Shown here: positions 15,923-24,803 of the stretch, one piece after another
Numbering within the stretch: position 1 is the stretch's first letter
How the letters are laid out: each line of letters begins with the position of its first letter
Origin: Actinocorallia sp. API 0066
GTDB taxonomy: Bacteria; Actinomycetota; Actinomycetes; Streptosporangiales; Streptosporangiaceae
DNA length: 64,000 nucleotides
Assembly (NCBI RefSeq): GCF_020991275.1
Contig: NZ_JAJLQY010000005.1
Coordinates: 124,001 to 188,000 of the forward strand
Direction: 5' to 3'
Program-made: the position numbers and the translations under genes
The notes under the pieces: generated by a model
The model's database searches: none
What the model was told of the DNA's origin: nothing
What the model saw: only the letters and a program-made list of their open reading frames with translations

Positions 15923-16651
15923 TCAGGCGCGCTGGTTCAGCGGCACGTTCACGGCCTCGCCGGTGACCCGCAGCCCGGTCGCCACCGGGACGACGGCGGT
16001 GATCTTCGCGCCGAACGCGAGATCCGTCACGGGGATCGTGTAGGTGAACGCCTGCTTGACGGCGTCCAAGGGAAGCTGGATGCCCACGGCCGCGACCTTC
16101 TCCGGCACGACGGCGACACCCTGGTCCGTCACCCTGAGCGAGACCGTCACCTCGACGGGCACCTGACCCATCAGCGGCGCCGGGTAGACGCCCCTGGCCA
16201 GGACATGCCCTTCAGGGGACTGGGAGACCGCCGTCACGCCGCGCGAGGCAAGGGCCTCCTGGATCGTCTCGTAGGGGATCACCCCGGTGGCCGTCGCCCG
16301 GTCGGCCGTGATTCCGGTGGCGTCGCCGCTCATCACGTCGCTGAGGGGGGCGTGCAGGCCCTCCAGCCGGACGGAGACGTCGTGGAGGGTCGTGCCCTTC
16401 TCGTCGTAGACGCCGGTGGCGTAATGATCGGTGTAGTCGCCGATCTTGACGTCGACCGAGTCATAGGTGCCGCCTATCGCCTGCGCGAGGAACGACCATC
16501 CGCCGAACTCCACCGACGGCGTCGAGGCGAGCCCGTACTCGTTGGCGACCTGCCGCGCGACCTCGGCCTCGGCCCGGGACTCGGCGAACCTGTCGGCGGC
16601 GAACAGGCCGCCGAGCAGCAGGACGAGCAGGACGATCAGCACCTTGCGCAT
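15923..16651 (-). CDS. LmeA-like DUF2993 phospholipid-binding envelope protein
   Basis: 242 residues from ATG 16651, with GGAGG at 4 nt spacing. The N-terminus is a signal or anchor helix (VLIVLLVLLLGGLFAADRF) and the rest matches the DUF2993 family, including GGWSFLAQAIGG and a repeated pattern of beta strands. In mycobacteria, LmeA is an envelope protein that binds phosphoinositides and supports lipomannan elongation. Here a lipid-binding role in the cell envelope is likely, but the exact ligand is unknown. The gene lies 45 nt upstream of the thioredoxin-like gene on the same strand. Confidence 0.85.
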   Translation of the reverse strand: MRKVLIVLLVLLLGGLFAADRFAESRAEAEVARQVANEYGLASTPSVEFGGWSFLAQAIGGTYDSVDVKIGDYTDHYATGVYDEKGTTLHDVSVRLEGLHAPLSDVMSGDATGITADRATATGVIPYETIQEALASRGVTAVSQSPEGHVLARGVYPAPLMGQVPVEVTVSLRVTDQGVAVVPEKVAAVGIQLPLDAVKQAFTYTIPVTDLAFGAKITAVVPVATGLRVTGEAVNVPLNQRA

Positions 16652-16730
16652 GGAACCTCCGCGCTCCCCTGGACCACCTACGACACGGGTGTGACGGATG
16701 GTAACGCCGGAAAAGTTCCGAAATGTGAGA

Positions 16731-16985
16731 TCAGCCACCGGCGAAGGGGGGCAGCACCTCAAGAACACCGCCCTCGGTGAGCGGCACCGCGGCGTGCGGG
16801 CGGGTGCCGACGGGCGCGCCGTCGAGCAGGAACGAGCTGCGCGCCAGGACCCGCCGGAACTCCGCATCCCGTACGGCGCAGGCGTTTTCCAGCGCTTCGG
16901 CGACTGTCGCGGCGGCGTAGGGTTCCTCTGCGACACCGGCGGCGGCCTTGGCCGCGGCCCAGTAGCGGATCACTCCGTTGGCCAT
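16731..16985 (-). CDS. MoaD/ThiS-type sulfur carrier protein
   Basis: An 84-residue ubiquitin-like protein ending in the diglycine PPFAGG needed for C-terminal thiocarboxylation. Internal patterns (IRYWAAAKAAAG; FLLDGAPVG; LTEGGVLEVLPP) fit MoaD more than ThiS. It would carry sulfur for molybdopterin synthesis, or for another thiolation pathway. No other molybdenum cofactor gene is nearby, so the pathway is not certain. It is divergent from glnR. Confidence 0.85.
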   Translation of the reverse strand: MANGVIRYWAAAKAAAGVAEEPYAAATVAEALENACAVRDAEFRRVLARSSFLLDGAPVGTRPHAAVPLTEGGVLEVLPPFAGG

Positions 16986-17157
16986 CGTCCAAGGATCTCA
17001 TTCATGTATCGCCCGTAATGAATCGGTCGGCCGGCCATTGCCGGTTTCGAGGGCTCGTATAAGCTTCTAGCGAAGGATCCGGGCGATGAGGCCCCCGGGT
17101 CCTTGACGTCTTTAAGGGGAGATTCCACCCCGAAAGGGCAAGAGAGGGAGGCGGCCG

Positions 17158-17871
17158 TTGAGCAGCTTGCTGTTGCTCACCAACGCTCTGGAACCGTCAG
17201 ACGAGGTTCTTCCGGCGTTGGGTTTGCTCTTGCACTCGATCCGCGTCGCTCCGGCGGAGGCGTCCGCCCTGATCGACGCACCACCGGCCGACGTGATCCT
17301 CGTCGACGCGCGCCGTGACCTGGTGCAGGCCAAGAGCCTGTGCCGGTTGCTGCGCACGACCGGTCTTGACTGCCCGCTGCTGGCCGTCGTCACCGAGGGC
17401 GGCCTGGCCGCGCTCACCCCCGAGTGGGGTCTTGACGATGTGCTGCTGCAGGCGTCGGGTCCGGCCGAGGTCGAGGCCAGGCTCCGGCTCGCGATCGGCC
17501 GTTCGTCGGCCGGTGAGCAGGAGGACCAGCCGGGCGAGATCAGGTCGGGCGACCTGACCATCGACGAGGCGACCTACACCGCTCGGCTTCGCGGCCGGGT
17601 GCTCGATCTCACCTTCAAGGAGTTCGAGCTGCTGAAGTACCTCGCGCAGCACCCTGGCCGGGTTTTCACCCGCGCCCAGTTGCTGCAGGAGGTCTGGGGT
17701 TACGACTACTTCGGCGGCACCCGCACCGTGGACGTCCACGTGCGCCGCCTGCGCGCCAAGCTCGGCGCGGAGTACGAGTCCCTGATCGGCACCGTCCGCA
17801 ACGTCGGCTACCGCTTCGTCCCCGACCACCGCCCCGGCGACCAGGAAGAGGCCCTCGCCGCCAAGCCCTGA
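17158..17871 (+). CDS. glnR: Nitrogen regulator GlnR (OmpR-type orphan response regulator)
   Basis: A 237-residue response regulator, very close to Streptomyces GlnR along its length ([14 protein letters not shown] start; Asp50 in [15 protein letters not shown]). The receiver domain (1-115) lacks the full acidic pocket, so it is atypical and probably not controlled by phosphorylation, as known for GlnR. The winged-helix domain (about 130-225) ends [11 protein letters not shown]. It activates or represses nitrogen assimilation genes such as glnA and amtB. Start is TTG 17158 behind GGAGG. No sensor kinase is adjacent, as expected. A strong hairpin follows. Confidence 0.95.
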   Translation: MSSLLLLTNALEPSDEVLPALGLLLHSIRVAPAEASALIDAPPADVILVDARRDLVQAKSLCRLLRTTGLDCPLLAVVTEGGLAALTPEWGLDDVLLQASGPAEVEARLRLAIGRSSAGEQEDQPGEIRSGDLTIDEATYTARLRGRVLDLTFKEFELLKYLAQHPGRVFTRAQLLQEVWGYDYFGGTRTVDVHVRRLRAKLGAEYESLIGTVRNVGYRFVPDHRPGDQEEALAAKP

Positions 17872-17926
17872 TCCCCGGCTCCACGGGCCCCTGGAACGTT
17901 CTACCACCCAGTAGGCCCGCCCCGAC

Positions 17927-17953
17927 GGCCCCCGCGCCCACCGCCCGGGGGCC
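17927..17953 (+). terminator. Terminator of glnR
   Basis: An 8-bp perfect stem GGCCCCCG / CGGGGGCC with an 11-nt loop, 55 nt after the glnR stop and followed by a short T/C-rich run. Confidence 0.6.
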
Positions 17954-18078
17954 TTCACCTTTCCCCCACCCCCCAAATGCCGCATAACCGGACCAGCCAT
18001 CACGCCTTAGCGTAGTTTTCCGGATACGCCAGCGACTTGACGTCTAGGGCCTCTAGATTTAGCCTCGTGCCAAAGGCG

Positions 18079-18276
18079 ATGAAACTAAGAGACCTCGTGA
18101 GGGCCTTGCGTAGACACGGTTGCGTGATCCGTTCCGACACGGGGCGCCATACCAAGTGGATCTGCCCGTGCGGCCAGCACACGGCGATCCTGCCGCGACA
18201 CCGCGAAGTGTCGCCGGGTGTGGTGGGGGACACCGTTGATCGTCTGAAGTGCCTGCCGGAGGGGTGGATGCGGTGA
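18079..18276 (+). CDS. hicA: HicA-type toxin
   Basis: About 65 residues from ATG 18079; GTG 18067 is an alternative. The pattern MKLRDLVRALRRHGC, then GRHTKW with the catalytic-type His, then a basic PRHREVSPGVVGDTV segment, fits the HicA dsRNA-binding mRNA interferase family. The two Cys around CPCG are unusual for the family. The stop overlaps the start of the next gene by 4 nt, giving a toxin-first operon as is normal for hicAB. In the family, HicA cleaves mRNA until neutralised by HicB. Confidence 0.85.
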   Translation: MKLRDLVRALRRHGCVIRSDTGRHTKWICPCGQHTAILPRHREVSPGVVGDTVDRLKCLPEGWMR

Positions 18277-18668
18277 CCATGTACACGGTGCGTGCCCTGC
18301 GCTGGGAACGCGGATGGGAACTCCACATCGAGGGCGTCGGCGTGACACAGGTCCGCCGGTTGACCGAGGCCGAAGCCACCGCCCGCGACTACATCGCGCT
18401 CGAACTCGACATCCCCCCGGACACCTTCTCGGTGCTGCTCGTCCCGAGCGTGGGCGAGAGTCTCGACGAGGAGATGCGGGCCGCCCGCGAGGCTACTGCC
18501 GCCGCCCAGTCCGCCGCCGCCGAGGCCGCACGCTCAACCCGGACCGTCGCGTGCAAGCTCAAGCGCGAAGGACTCACCGGCCGAGAAATAGCCACCGTCC
18601 TCCACGTCTCCCCCCAACGCGTCTCTCAGTTGCTCACCGCCCACGGGAACCCCGACCAGGGCGCCTGA
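18273..18668 (+). CDS. hicB: HicB-type antitoxin with C-terminal HTH
   Basis: 131 residues from GTG 18273 (GTGA overlap with hicA; GGAGGGG 8 nt upstream), or 129 from ATG 18279. The N-terminal 60 residues form the short HicB domain (LRWERGWELHIEGVGVTQV). An Ala-rich helix follows. A C-terminal helix-turn-helix (GLTGREIATVLHVSPQRVSQLL) should bind the operon promoter. The fused sigma-region-4-like HTH is a common actinobacterial variant. It is expected to bind HicA and repress the operon. Confidence 0.82.
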   Translation: MTMYTVRALRWERGWELHIEGVGVTQVRRLTEAEATARDYIALELDIPPDTFSVLLVPSVGESLDEEMRAAREATAAAQSAAAEAARSTRTVACKLKREGLTGREIATVLHVSPQRVSQLLTAHGNPDQGA

Positions 18669-18679
18669 CGCCCCAGCAG

Positions 18680-18711
18680 GAGGACCCCCGCGTGGTGACG
18701 TGGGGGTCCTC
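18680..18711. terminator. Bidirectional hairpin between hicB and the 5'-nucleotidase gene
   Basis: The 10-bp perfect stem GAGGACCCCC / GGGGGTCCTC lies 11 nt after both convergent stops, so it can end transcription from either side. Confidence 0.65.
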
Positions 18712-18721
18712 GGGGGGAGGG

Positions 18722-20515
18722 TTAGTTGAGGGTGATTCGGGTGGTGGGGGGTGGGGAGACCGGGGAGTTGGTCTTGAGGTAGTTGGTGAAGGCGTCGAGG
18801 TCCAGGGGGCCGGACCAGAGGTTGGTGGCCTGGGTGAAGGTGGAGAAGGCGTCTCCGCCGCCGACTAGGAAGTTGTTGGCAGCCACGCGGTAGGAGGCGG
18901 CCGGGTCTACTGGGGTGCCGTTGATCTTCAGGGCGGAGACTCGGTCGCCGAAGGGGTTGGTGAGGGTGGCGGTGTAGGTGAGGGAGGCGGAGGGGAGGAG
19001 GACGGCGGTGCGGGTGGGGGTCCACTGTTGTTCTAGGAGGGCGTCCAGTTGGGCGCCGGTGAGGGTGACGACCTGCATGAGGTTGTTGAAGGGTTGGACG
19101 GCGAACGCCTCGCCGTAGGTGACGACGCCGTCGGGGGCGTAAGGGAGGTCGGCGCGGATGCCGCCGGGGTTCATGAGGGCGATCTGGGCGCCGCCCTCGG
19201 CCGCCGTGGCGGCGAGCTGGGCGTCGGCGATGAGGTTGCCGAGGGTGGACTCGCCCGACGGCGTCTGGGTGCGGGTCAGGTCCGCGGAGAGGGAGCCGAC
19301 GGGCTGGTTCGCGACCGCCGCGACCCTGTCCTTCCAGGTCTGGACGAACCGCTCGGTCTTCGCGTCGGCCGGGATGTCCCGGGTGACGATCTGGTTGTCG
19401 ATCTTCACCGAGGTCCGGTCGATCTCGCCGGACTTCTTGAAGACCTTCAGGTCCACCTGGGAGATGACGCGGCCGAAGGAGCCGCCCTGGCTGTAGAGGC
19501 GGTCGTTCCCGGCCGGGTCCTTCACCGTGCAGACGTAAGCCTGGTGGGAGTGGCCGGAGAGGATGAGGTCGATCTCGGGGTCGACCCGGGTGGCGATCTC
19601 GGTGCCCGCGCCGGCGCTGCCGTCGGGGTCGGTGGTGGTGCTGCACGCGTCGGGCGACTGGCCGGTGAGCACGTTGTCGCCCTCGTGCACGAGCAGCACC
19701 TGGGCCTCGACGCCGAGCTCCTTGAGCAGCTTGGACCCGAACTCGGCCGAGCGCACGACCGGCGCGAACTTCAGCCCGGCGATCCCGGACGCGGTGACGA
19801 TCGTCGGCGTCGTCTCGGTGACGGCCCCGATGAAGCCGACCTGCTGCCCGTTCACCTTCCGGACGGCGATGGGCGGCAGCGCGGGCAGCCCGTACTGGCG
19901 GATGAGCGCGTCCAGCCGCTTCTTCTTGATCTTCTTGAGGACCTCCATGCCGGGCAGCTTCGGCAGGTCGCGGCCCTTCTCCAGGAGGACGTTCGCGCCG
20001 ATGTAGTCGTACTTGGCGCCCTTCCAGCGCCCGGCGGGCGACGGCCCGTCCACCGGGTGCGAGCCGCCCTTCATGATGCGCTTGAGCTCCGCGTAGCCCT
20101 CGTCGAACTCGTGGTTGCCGACGGACGACACGGTGACGCCGATGTCGCCGAGGAACTCGACGCTGGGCTCGTCGTGGTAGGCGGCCGAGATGAGCGGCGT
20201 CGCGCCGATCAGGTCGCCTTGGGCCACCTTGATGGTGTCCTTGTTCGTCATACGTTTCATCCAGGCGGCGACGTAGGCGGCGCCGCCCGCGTCGACCGTG
20301 GCGCCGTGCTCGTCCACCATCCGGCCGGACGATCCGGTGGGCGGTTCGAGGTTGCCGTGGAAGTCGTTGAGGGCGAGCAGCCGTACCGGCACGGACGGCT
20401 CGGGCTTGGGGGGTTTGGGCGGCTTCGGCTTGGCCTGGACGCCGCTGCCCGCGGCGAGGACCGCCGCGGCGACGGCGCCCGCCACCAGGGCGCGGGCGAG
20501 GCTGGAAGGCATCAT
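18722..20515 (-). CDS. Secreted bifunctional metallophosphatase/5'-nucleotidase (UshA family)
   Basis: The 597-residue enzyme has a signal peptide (residues 1-28) followed by a basic-Pro spacer. The metallophosphatase domain carries LNDFHGN (Asp51, His53), VGNHEFDEG and GHSHQAY, all metal ligands. The C-terminal nucleotidase domain has NPGGIRADLP, FNNLMQVVTLTGAQL and the NNFLVGGGDAF substrate loop. It should dephosphorylate extracellular nucleotides for purine and phosphate recovery. Start ATG 20515 (a second ATG codon follows directly) with GAAGGA upstream. Its position near the phosphate genes fits a phosphate-scavenging role, but no PHO box was seen at its promoter. Confidence 0.93.
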   Translation of the reverse strand: MMPSSLARALVAGAVAAAVLAAGSGVQAKPKPPKPPKPEPSVPVRLLALNDFHGNLEPPTGSSGRMVDEHGATVDAGGAAYVAAWMKRMTNKDTIKVAQGDLIGATPLISAAYHDEPSVEFLGDIGVTVSSVGNHEFDEGYAELKRIMKGGSHPVDGPSPAGRWKGAKYDYIGANVLLEKGRDLPKLPGMEVLKKIKKKRLDALIRQYGLPALPPIAVRKVNGQQVGFIGAVTETTPTIVTASGIAGLKFAPVVRSAEFGSKLLKELGVEAQVLLVHEGDNVLTGQSPDACSTTTDPDGSAGAGTEIATRVDPEIDLILSGHSHQAYVCTVKDPAGNDRLYSQGGSFGRVISQVDLKVFKKSGEIDRTSVKIDNQIVTRDIPADAKTERFVQTWKDRVAAVANQPVGSLSADLTRTQTPSGESTLGNLIADAQLAATAAEGGAQIALMNPGGIRADLPYAPDGVVTYGEAFAVQPFNNLMQVVTLTGAQLDALLEQQWTPTRTAVLLPSASLTYTATLTNPFGDRVSALKINGTPVDPAASYRVAANNFLVGGGDAFSTFTQATNLWSGPLDLDAFTNYLKTNSPVSPPPTTRITLN

Positions 20516-20670
20516 CTGGATCCTTCGGGGGTCTGGAGACGGGAGTCCACATCAGACACTAAAGATCTAGGTCATACGTGTCACTTGGAGATTGATGAGA
20601 ACCTCACGGAGTGCACCGTGTGCGGCCTGGTGGTGACGTACGAACGAACTGACGAATAAGCTGGTGATCT

Positions 20671-21510
20671 ATGGTCGTCGTGCATGAGTTGTCAGCCGAG
20701 CAGTCAGCCGCGGTCCTCGGCCTTGCCGAGCGGGCCGCGGCAGCCGACGGCGTCGCCCCCCTGTCCGAGCAGACGCTGCTCGCGGTCAGGCACGGCGGCG
20801 GCGAGCACCACCTCGTCCACGAGGACGGCGCGCTGGCCGGGTACGCCTTCACCGAGGCGGGTTCGGCGGAGGCCGTCGTCGATCCGGCGTTCCGGCGCCG
20901 CGGCGTCGGCGCGCGGCTGCTGGCCGAACTGCCGGGGGACGCGCGGATCTGGGCGCACGGCGATCTGCCGGAGGCCAAGGGCTTCGCGGCGGCGCGCGGC
21001 CTGGCCCCGCTGCGGACGCTGCTCCAGATGCGCAGGGCGCTGGCGGAGCCGCTTCCGGTCACCCGCATCCACGCCGGGTACACGCTGCGCACGTTCCAGC
21101 CCTCGGACGCGCCCGCGTGGCTCGGTCTGAACGCCGCGTCCTTCGCCGCGCACCCGGAGCAGGGCAAGTGGACGGAGGAGGATCTGCGGCGCCGGATGGG
21201 CGAGCCGTGGTTCGACCCGAAGGGGTTCTTCGTCGTCACCAAGGGCCAACGGCTCGTCGGCTTCCATTGGACGAAGGTCCATCCGGACGGTCTGGGCGAG
21301 GTCTACGTGGTCGGGGTGGATCCGGCGGAGCAGGGGGTCGGTCTTGGCCGTACGCTGACGCTGCGTGGTCTGCACCACCTGAAGGACCTCGGCCTGGCGA
21401 CGGTCCTGCTCTATGTGGACGGCGAGAACACCAGTGCCGTAAGGCTTTACGAGTCACTCGGGTTCCGCCGTTACCAGGTCGATGTGATGTTCGGACGCTC
21501 GTTCACCTGA
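20671..21510 (+). CDS. mshD: Mycothiol synthase
   Basis: The 279-residue protein has two GNAT domains in tandem. The first (1-130) is degenerate; the second (140-279) has the acetyl-CoA loop in GVDPAEQGVGLGRTL. It acetylates Cys-GlcN-Ins to give mycothiol, the actinobacterial low-molecular-weight thiol. Conserved stretches (LNAASFAAHPEQGKW; VYVVGVDP; YVDGENTSAVRLYESLGF) identify MshD rather than a general acetyltransferase. It lies immediately before the phosphate operon, a common actinobacterial order. Confidence 0.95.
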   Translation: MVVVHELSAEQSAAVLGLAERAAAADGVAPLSEQTLLAVRHGGGEHHLVHEDGALAGYAFTEAGSAEAVVDPAFRRRGVGARLLAELPGDARIWAHGDLPEAKGFAAARGLAPLRTLLQMRRALAEPLPVTRIHAGYTLRTFQPSDAPAWLGLNAASFAAHPEQGKWTEEDLRRRMGEPWFDPKGFFVVTKGQRLVGFHWTKVHPDGLGEVYVVGVDPAEQGVGLGRTLTLRGLHHLKDLGLATVLLYVDGENTSAVRLYESLGFRRYQVDVMFGRSFT

Positions 21511-21555
21511 CGGCAATACCAAATCGAGACATTCTTCTCGAAGCATCCCGGCGCT

Positions 21556-21600
21556 GTTCACCCTCCGTTCATCTGGACCGCTCCGAGCCGTTCACCTGGC
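21556..21600 (+). promoter_or_regulatory. PHO box (PhoP-binding direct repeats) upstream of pstS
   Basis: GTTCA-starting units occur at 21556 and 21567, exactly 11 nt apart (GTTCACCCTCC, GTTCATCTGGA), and a third GTTCACCTGG at 21590 is about two periods further on. This matches the 11-nt direct-repeat PHO box bound by PhoP in streptomycetes. It lies 83-127 nt before the pstS start, so phosphate-starvation induction is expected. Confidence 0.75.
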
Positions 21601-21682
21601 CTTTCTAGCTTCAGACCTGACGGTGAACCCCACCTCCCTGACCTAGCACGGGGATCACCGCAGCGATCTGGAGGAACAACCA

Positions 21683-22792
21683 GTGAAGAACGGCATTCGG
21701 CTCGCAGCCATCGGCGGCGCCCTTCTGACCGGCGCGCTTGCGCTGTCCGCGTGCGGCTCCGATGACAACAGCGGCAACGGCAACGGCACCGCCGCCGCGC
21801 CGGAGGGCAACTGCGTAGAGGCGACCGTCAACGCCGCGGGTTCGAGCGCGCAGAAGAACGCGGTCGACGAGTGGATCAAGAACTACACCGCGAACTGCGC
21901 AGGTGCCGTTCTCAACTACAACCCGAGCGGCTCCGGCGCGGGCATCGAGGCGTTCAACGGCAAGCAGGCGGCGTTCGCCGGCTCCGACTCCGTGATGAAG
22001 CCGGAGGAGGCCGAGGCCGCCAAGACGCGCTGCGCCGGCAACCCCGCCCTGCACCTGCCGATGGTCGTCGGCCCGGTCGCGATCGCCTACAACCTCGACG
22101 GCGTCGAGGGCCTCCAGCTCTCGCCGGAGACCCTGGCGAACATCTTCGCCAACAAGATCAAGAAGTGGAACGACCCGGCGATCGCCGCCGACAACCCCGG
22201 CGTCACCCTGCCGGACACGAACATCACCACGGTCCACCGCGCCGACGAGTCGGGCACCACCGACAACTTCACCAAGTACCTCGCCGCGGTCGTCCCGGAC
22301 ATCTGGACGTTCGAGACCGGCAAGGTGTGGACGGCCCCCGGCGGCCAGGGCGGCACCAAGTCCGACGGCGTGACGACCCTCGTCAAGCAGTCCAAGGGCT
22401 CCATCGGCTACGTCGAGATGTCCTACGCGGAGAACGCGAGCCTGTCCACCGTCAAGGTGAAGAACGGCGCCGGCGAGTACACCGAGCTGACCGCCGACTC
22501 CGCCTCCAAGGTCGTCGCGGGCGCCCAGGTGGTCGGCACCGGCAACGACCTCGCGCTGAAGATCGACTTCGCCGCCAAGACGCCGGGCGCCTACCCGATC
22601 GTCCTGGTCACCTACGAGATCGCCTGCGAGAAGGGCCTCACCGGCAAGGAGGGTGAGTTCGTCAAGTCGTTCCTCACCTACACCGCGTCCGAGGCCGGCC
22701 AGGAGGCGCTGAAGGGCCTCGGCTACGCGCCGCTCCCGCCGGAGATCATCAGCAAGGTCCGCACCTCGATCGACGCGATCTCCGCCGCGTAG
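21683..22792 (+). CDS. pstS: Phosphate ABC transporter substrate-binding lipoprotein PstS
   Basis: The 369-residue lipoprotein has a signal peptide with lipobox LSAC (Cys24). The mature part carries the PstS phosphate-binding loops (GSGAGIEAF; FAGSDSVM; HRADESGTTDNF). It binds Pi at the outer membrane face and delivers it to PstCA. GTG 21683 follows GAGGAA. It is first in pstSCAB, behind a PHO box and separated from pstC by a strong hairpin that probably allows higher PstS output. Confidence 0.97.
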   Translation: MKNGIRLAAIGGALLTGALALSACGSDDNSGNGNGTAAAPEGNCVEATVNAAGSSAQKNAVDEWIKNYTANCAGAVLNYNPSGSGAGIEAFNGKQAAFAGSDSVMKPEEAEAAKTRCAGNPALHLPMVVGPVAIAYNLDGVEGLQLSPETLANIFANKIKKWNDPAIAADNPGVTLPDTNITTVHRADESGTTDNFTKYLAAVVPDIWTFETGKVWTAPGGQGGTKSDGVTTLVKQSKGSIGYVEMSYAENASLSTVKVKNGAGEYTELTADSASKVVAGAQVVGTGNDLALKIDFAAKTPGAYPIVLVTYEIACEKGLTGKEGEFVKSFLTYTASEAGQEALKGLGYAPLPPEIISKVRTSIDAISAA

Positions 22793-22830
22793 AGATCCGA
22801 GCAGGGCACTGAGCGCACAGAACGACCCGA

Positions 22831-22858
22831 GCCCCTCCGCCGCTGACGGCGGAGGGGC
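22831..22858 (+). terminator. Attenuating stem-loop between pstS and pstC
   Basis: A 12-bp perfect stem GCCCCTCCGCCG / CGGCGGAGGGGC with a CTGA tetraloop sits 38 nt after the pstS stop. In an operon this position typically gives partial termination or 3'-end protection of the pstS message. Confidence 0.7.
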
Positions 22859-22907
22859 CGTACCCGGTTATGGGGAAACGGCAAAAAATCCCGAGGGAGG
22901 GGCTGGT

Positions 22908-23888
22908 GTGACCAGCATCGACGACGTCCAGACCGCAGCGGTGGGCGTGTCGCGCAGGAGACGGGCGATAAGCACGGGCAGGCGAGGCGACAAGATCTTC
23001 CGTGGCGCGGCCCTGGGCTCGGGCGTCTTCGTCCTGGTGATCATGGGCGCGATCGCCGCCTTCCTCGTGTGGAAGGCCATCCCGGCACTCCAGGCGAACC
23101 AGGGAAGCTTCCTCACCGACACCGAGTGGCGCGCCAACAGCGACCCGCCCCGGTTCGGCATCGCCCAGCTTGCCTTCGGCACCGTGATGTCGGCGTTCCT
23201 CGCCCTCCTCATGGCGACGCCGGTCGCTATCGGGATCGCCCTGTTCATCTCGTTCTACGCGCCGCGCAAGCTGGCCGACGGCCTCGGGTTCATCGTGGAC
23301 CTGCTCGCCGCCGTGCCCAGCATCATCTACGGCCTGTGGGGCCTGCACTTCCTCGTCATGAACTCCGACGGCGTGGTGAGCTTCCTCAACACCTACCTCG
23401 GCTGGATCCCGCTGTTCGCCGGGGAGAACGTCGGCGGCCAGTCCCTGTTCATCGGCTCCGTGGTGCTCGCGATCATGATCCTGCCGATCATCTCGTCGAT
23501 CTCCCGCGAGGTGTTCCTCCAGGTGCCCACGCCGCACATCGAGGCCGCCCAGGCGCTCGGCGCGACCCGCTGGGAGACCATCCGGCTGTCCGTACTGCCC
23601 TACGGCCGCTCCGGCGTCATCAGCGCGATGATGCTGGGCCTCGGCCGGGCCCTCGGCGAGACCGTCGCCATCGCGCTCGTGCTGTCCACCGTCGCCGGGA
23701 TCAACTGGCACATCCTGGAGCCGGGCGGCAACACGTTCGCCGCGAACATCGTCCGCACGTTCGGCGAGTCCGGCGAGATCGGCCGCAGCGCGCTCATCGC
23801 GTCCGGCCTCGTGCTCTTCGTCATCACGATGATCGTCAACATGGCGGCCCGGGCGATCGTCTCGCGCCGCAAGGAGTTCACGGAATGA
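22908..23888 (+). CDS. pstC: Phosphate ABC transporter permease PstC
   Basis: A 326-residue membrane permease with six predicted helices and the cytoplasmic coupling loop EAAQALGATRWETIRLSVLP near residue 210, the EAA motif that docks on PstB. It forms the Pi channel with PstA. GTG 22908 has a strong GGGAGGGG site. The stop overlaps the pstA start (ATGA), giving translational coupling. Confidence 0.95.
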   Translation: MTSIDDVQTAAVGVSRRRRAISTGRRGDKIFRGAALGSGVFVLVIMGAIAAFLVWKAIPALQANQGSFLTDTEWRANSDPPRFGIAQLAFGTVMSAFLALLMATPVAIGIALFISFYAPRKLADGLGFIVDLLAAVPSIIYGLWGLHFLVMNSDGVVSFLNTYLGWIPLFAGENVGGQSLFIGSVVLAIMILPIISSISREVFLQVPTPHIEAAQALGATRWETIRLSVLPYGRSGVISAMMLGLGRALGETVAIALVLSTVAGINWHILEPGGNTFAANIVRTFGESGEIGRSALIASGLVLFVITMIVNMAARAIVSRRKEFTE

Positions 23889-24775
23889 GCGTCCTCACCG
23901 CCAAGACCGGCCAGGCGATCCCCGAGACGTCGCTCGGCCGCAAGCTCAAGGACCGCACCGTCCTCATCGCCGTCTACGTCGCGTTCGCGCTCGCGGTCAT
24001 CCCGCTGGTGAGCGTGCTGTACAAGGTGATCAGCGAGGGCGTCCAGGTCATCAGCGCGGACTTCCTGACGCGGTCGATGAACGGCATCGGCGGCCGGGAC
24101 GCCGGGGGCGGCGTCTACCACTCCATCGTCGGCACCCTGGAGCAGGTCGCGCTGGCCAGCGCCATGTCGATCCCGATCGCGGTGCTCACCGCCGTCTACC
24201 TCGTCGAGTACGGGCAGGGCAAGCGGCTCGCCAAGACGATCAGCTTCTTCGTGGACGTCATGACGGGCATCCCGTCGATCGTCGCGGGCCTGTTCGTCCT
24301 CGCGTTCTGGATCCTCGTCCTCGGGTTCGAGGTGTCCGGTTTCGCCGGCGCGCTCGCCCTCGGCGTGCTGATGATCCCGACCGTCGTCAGGTCGGCGGAG
24401 GAGATGCTGAAGCTCGTCCCGAACGAGCTGCGCGAGGCGTCCTACGCGCTGGGCGTGCCGCGCTGGCGGACCGTCATGAAGGTGGTCCTGCCGACGGCCT
24501 TCACCGGCATCGTCACCGGCATCATGCTGGCCGTCGCCCGCGTCATGGGCGAGACGGCGCCGCTGCTGTTGACGATCTGGGTCACCAAGGTCATCAACTT
24601 CAACGCGTTCCAGGGCGCCCAGTCCTCGCTCCCCACCTACATCTGGGAGCAGGCCAGCGACCCCAACCAGGTGGCGGTCGCCCGCGCCTGGGGCGCGGCG
24701 CTCACGCTCATCTTCATCATCATGGTCCTGAACATCGGCGCCCGGCTGCTGGCGCGCAGGACCTCGATCCGATAG
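23885..24775 (+). CDS. pstA: Phosphate ABC transporter permease PstA
   Basis: A 296-residue permease starting at ATG 23885, with the 4-nt overlap to pstC fixing the start. Six membrane helices are predicted, and the EAA coupling loop reads [21 protein letters not shown]. With PstC it forms the membrane channel for Pi; PstB powers it. The C-terminus ends in a cytoplasmic basic tail (ARRTSIR). Confidence 0.95.
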   Translation: MSVLTAKTGQAIPETSLGRKLKDRTVLIAVYVAFALAVIPLVSVLYKVISEGVQVISADFLTRSMNGIGGRDAGGGVYHSIVGTLEQVALASAMSIPIAVLTAVYLVEYGQGKRLAKTISFFVDVMTGIPSIVAGLFVLAFWILVLGFEVSGFAGALALGVLMIPTVVRSAEEMLKLVPNELREASYALGVPRWRTVMKVVLPTAFTGIVTGIMLAVARVMGETAPLLLTIWVTKVINFNAFQGAQSSLPTYIWEQASDPNQVAVARAWGAALTLIFIIMVLNIGARLLARRTSIR

Positions 24776-24803
24776 CCCGGGAAAGACAAGGAGCACGCTA
24801 ATC

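Noticed and set aside
20585-20659. Plus-strand 24-codon frame with CTVC (preceded by a further Cys), between the nucleotidase gene and mshD
   Set aside because: Looks like a tiny zinc-binding peptide, but the only start is a TTG without ribosome site. Not enough support.
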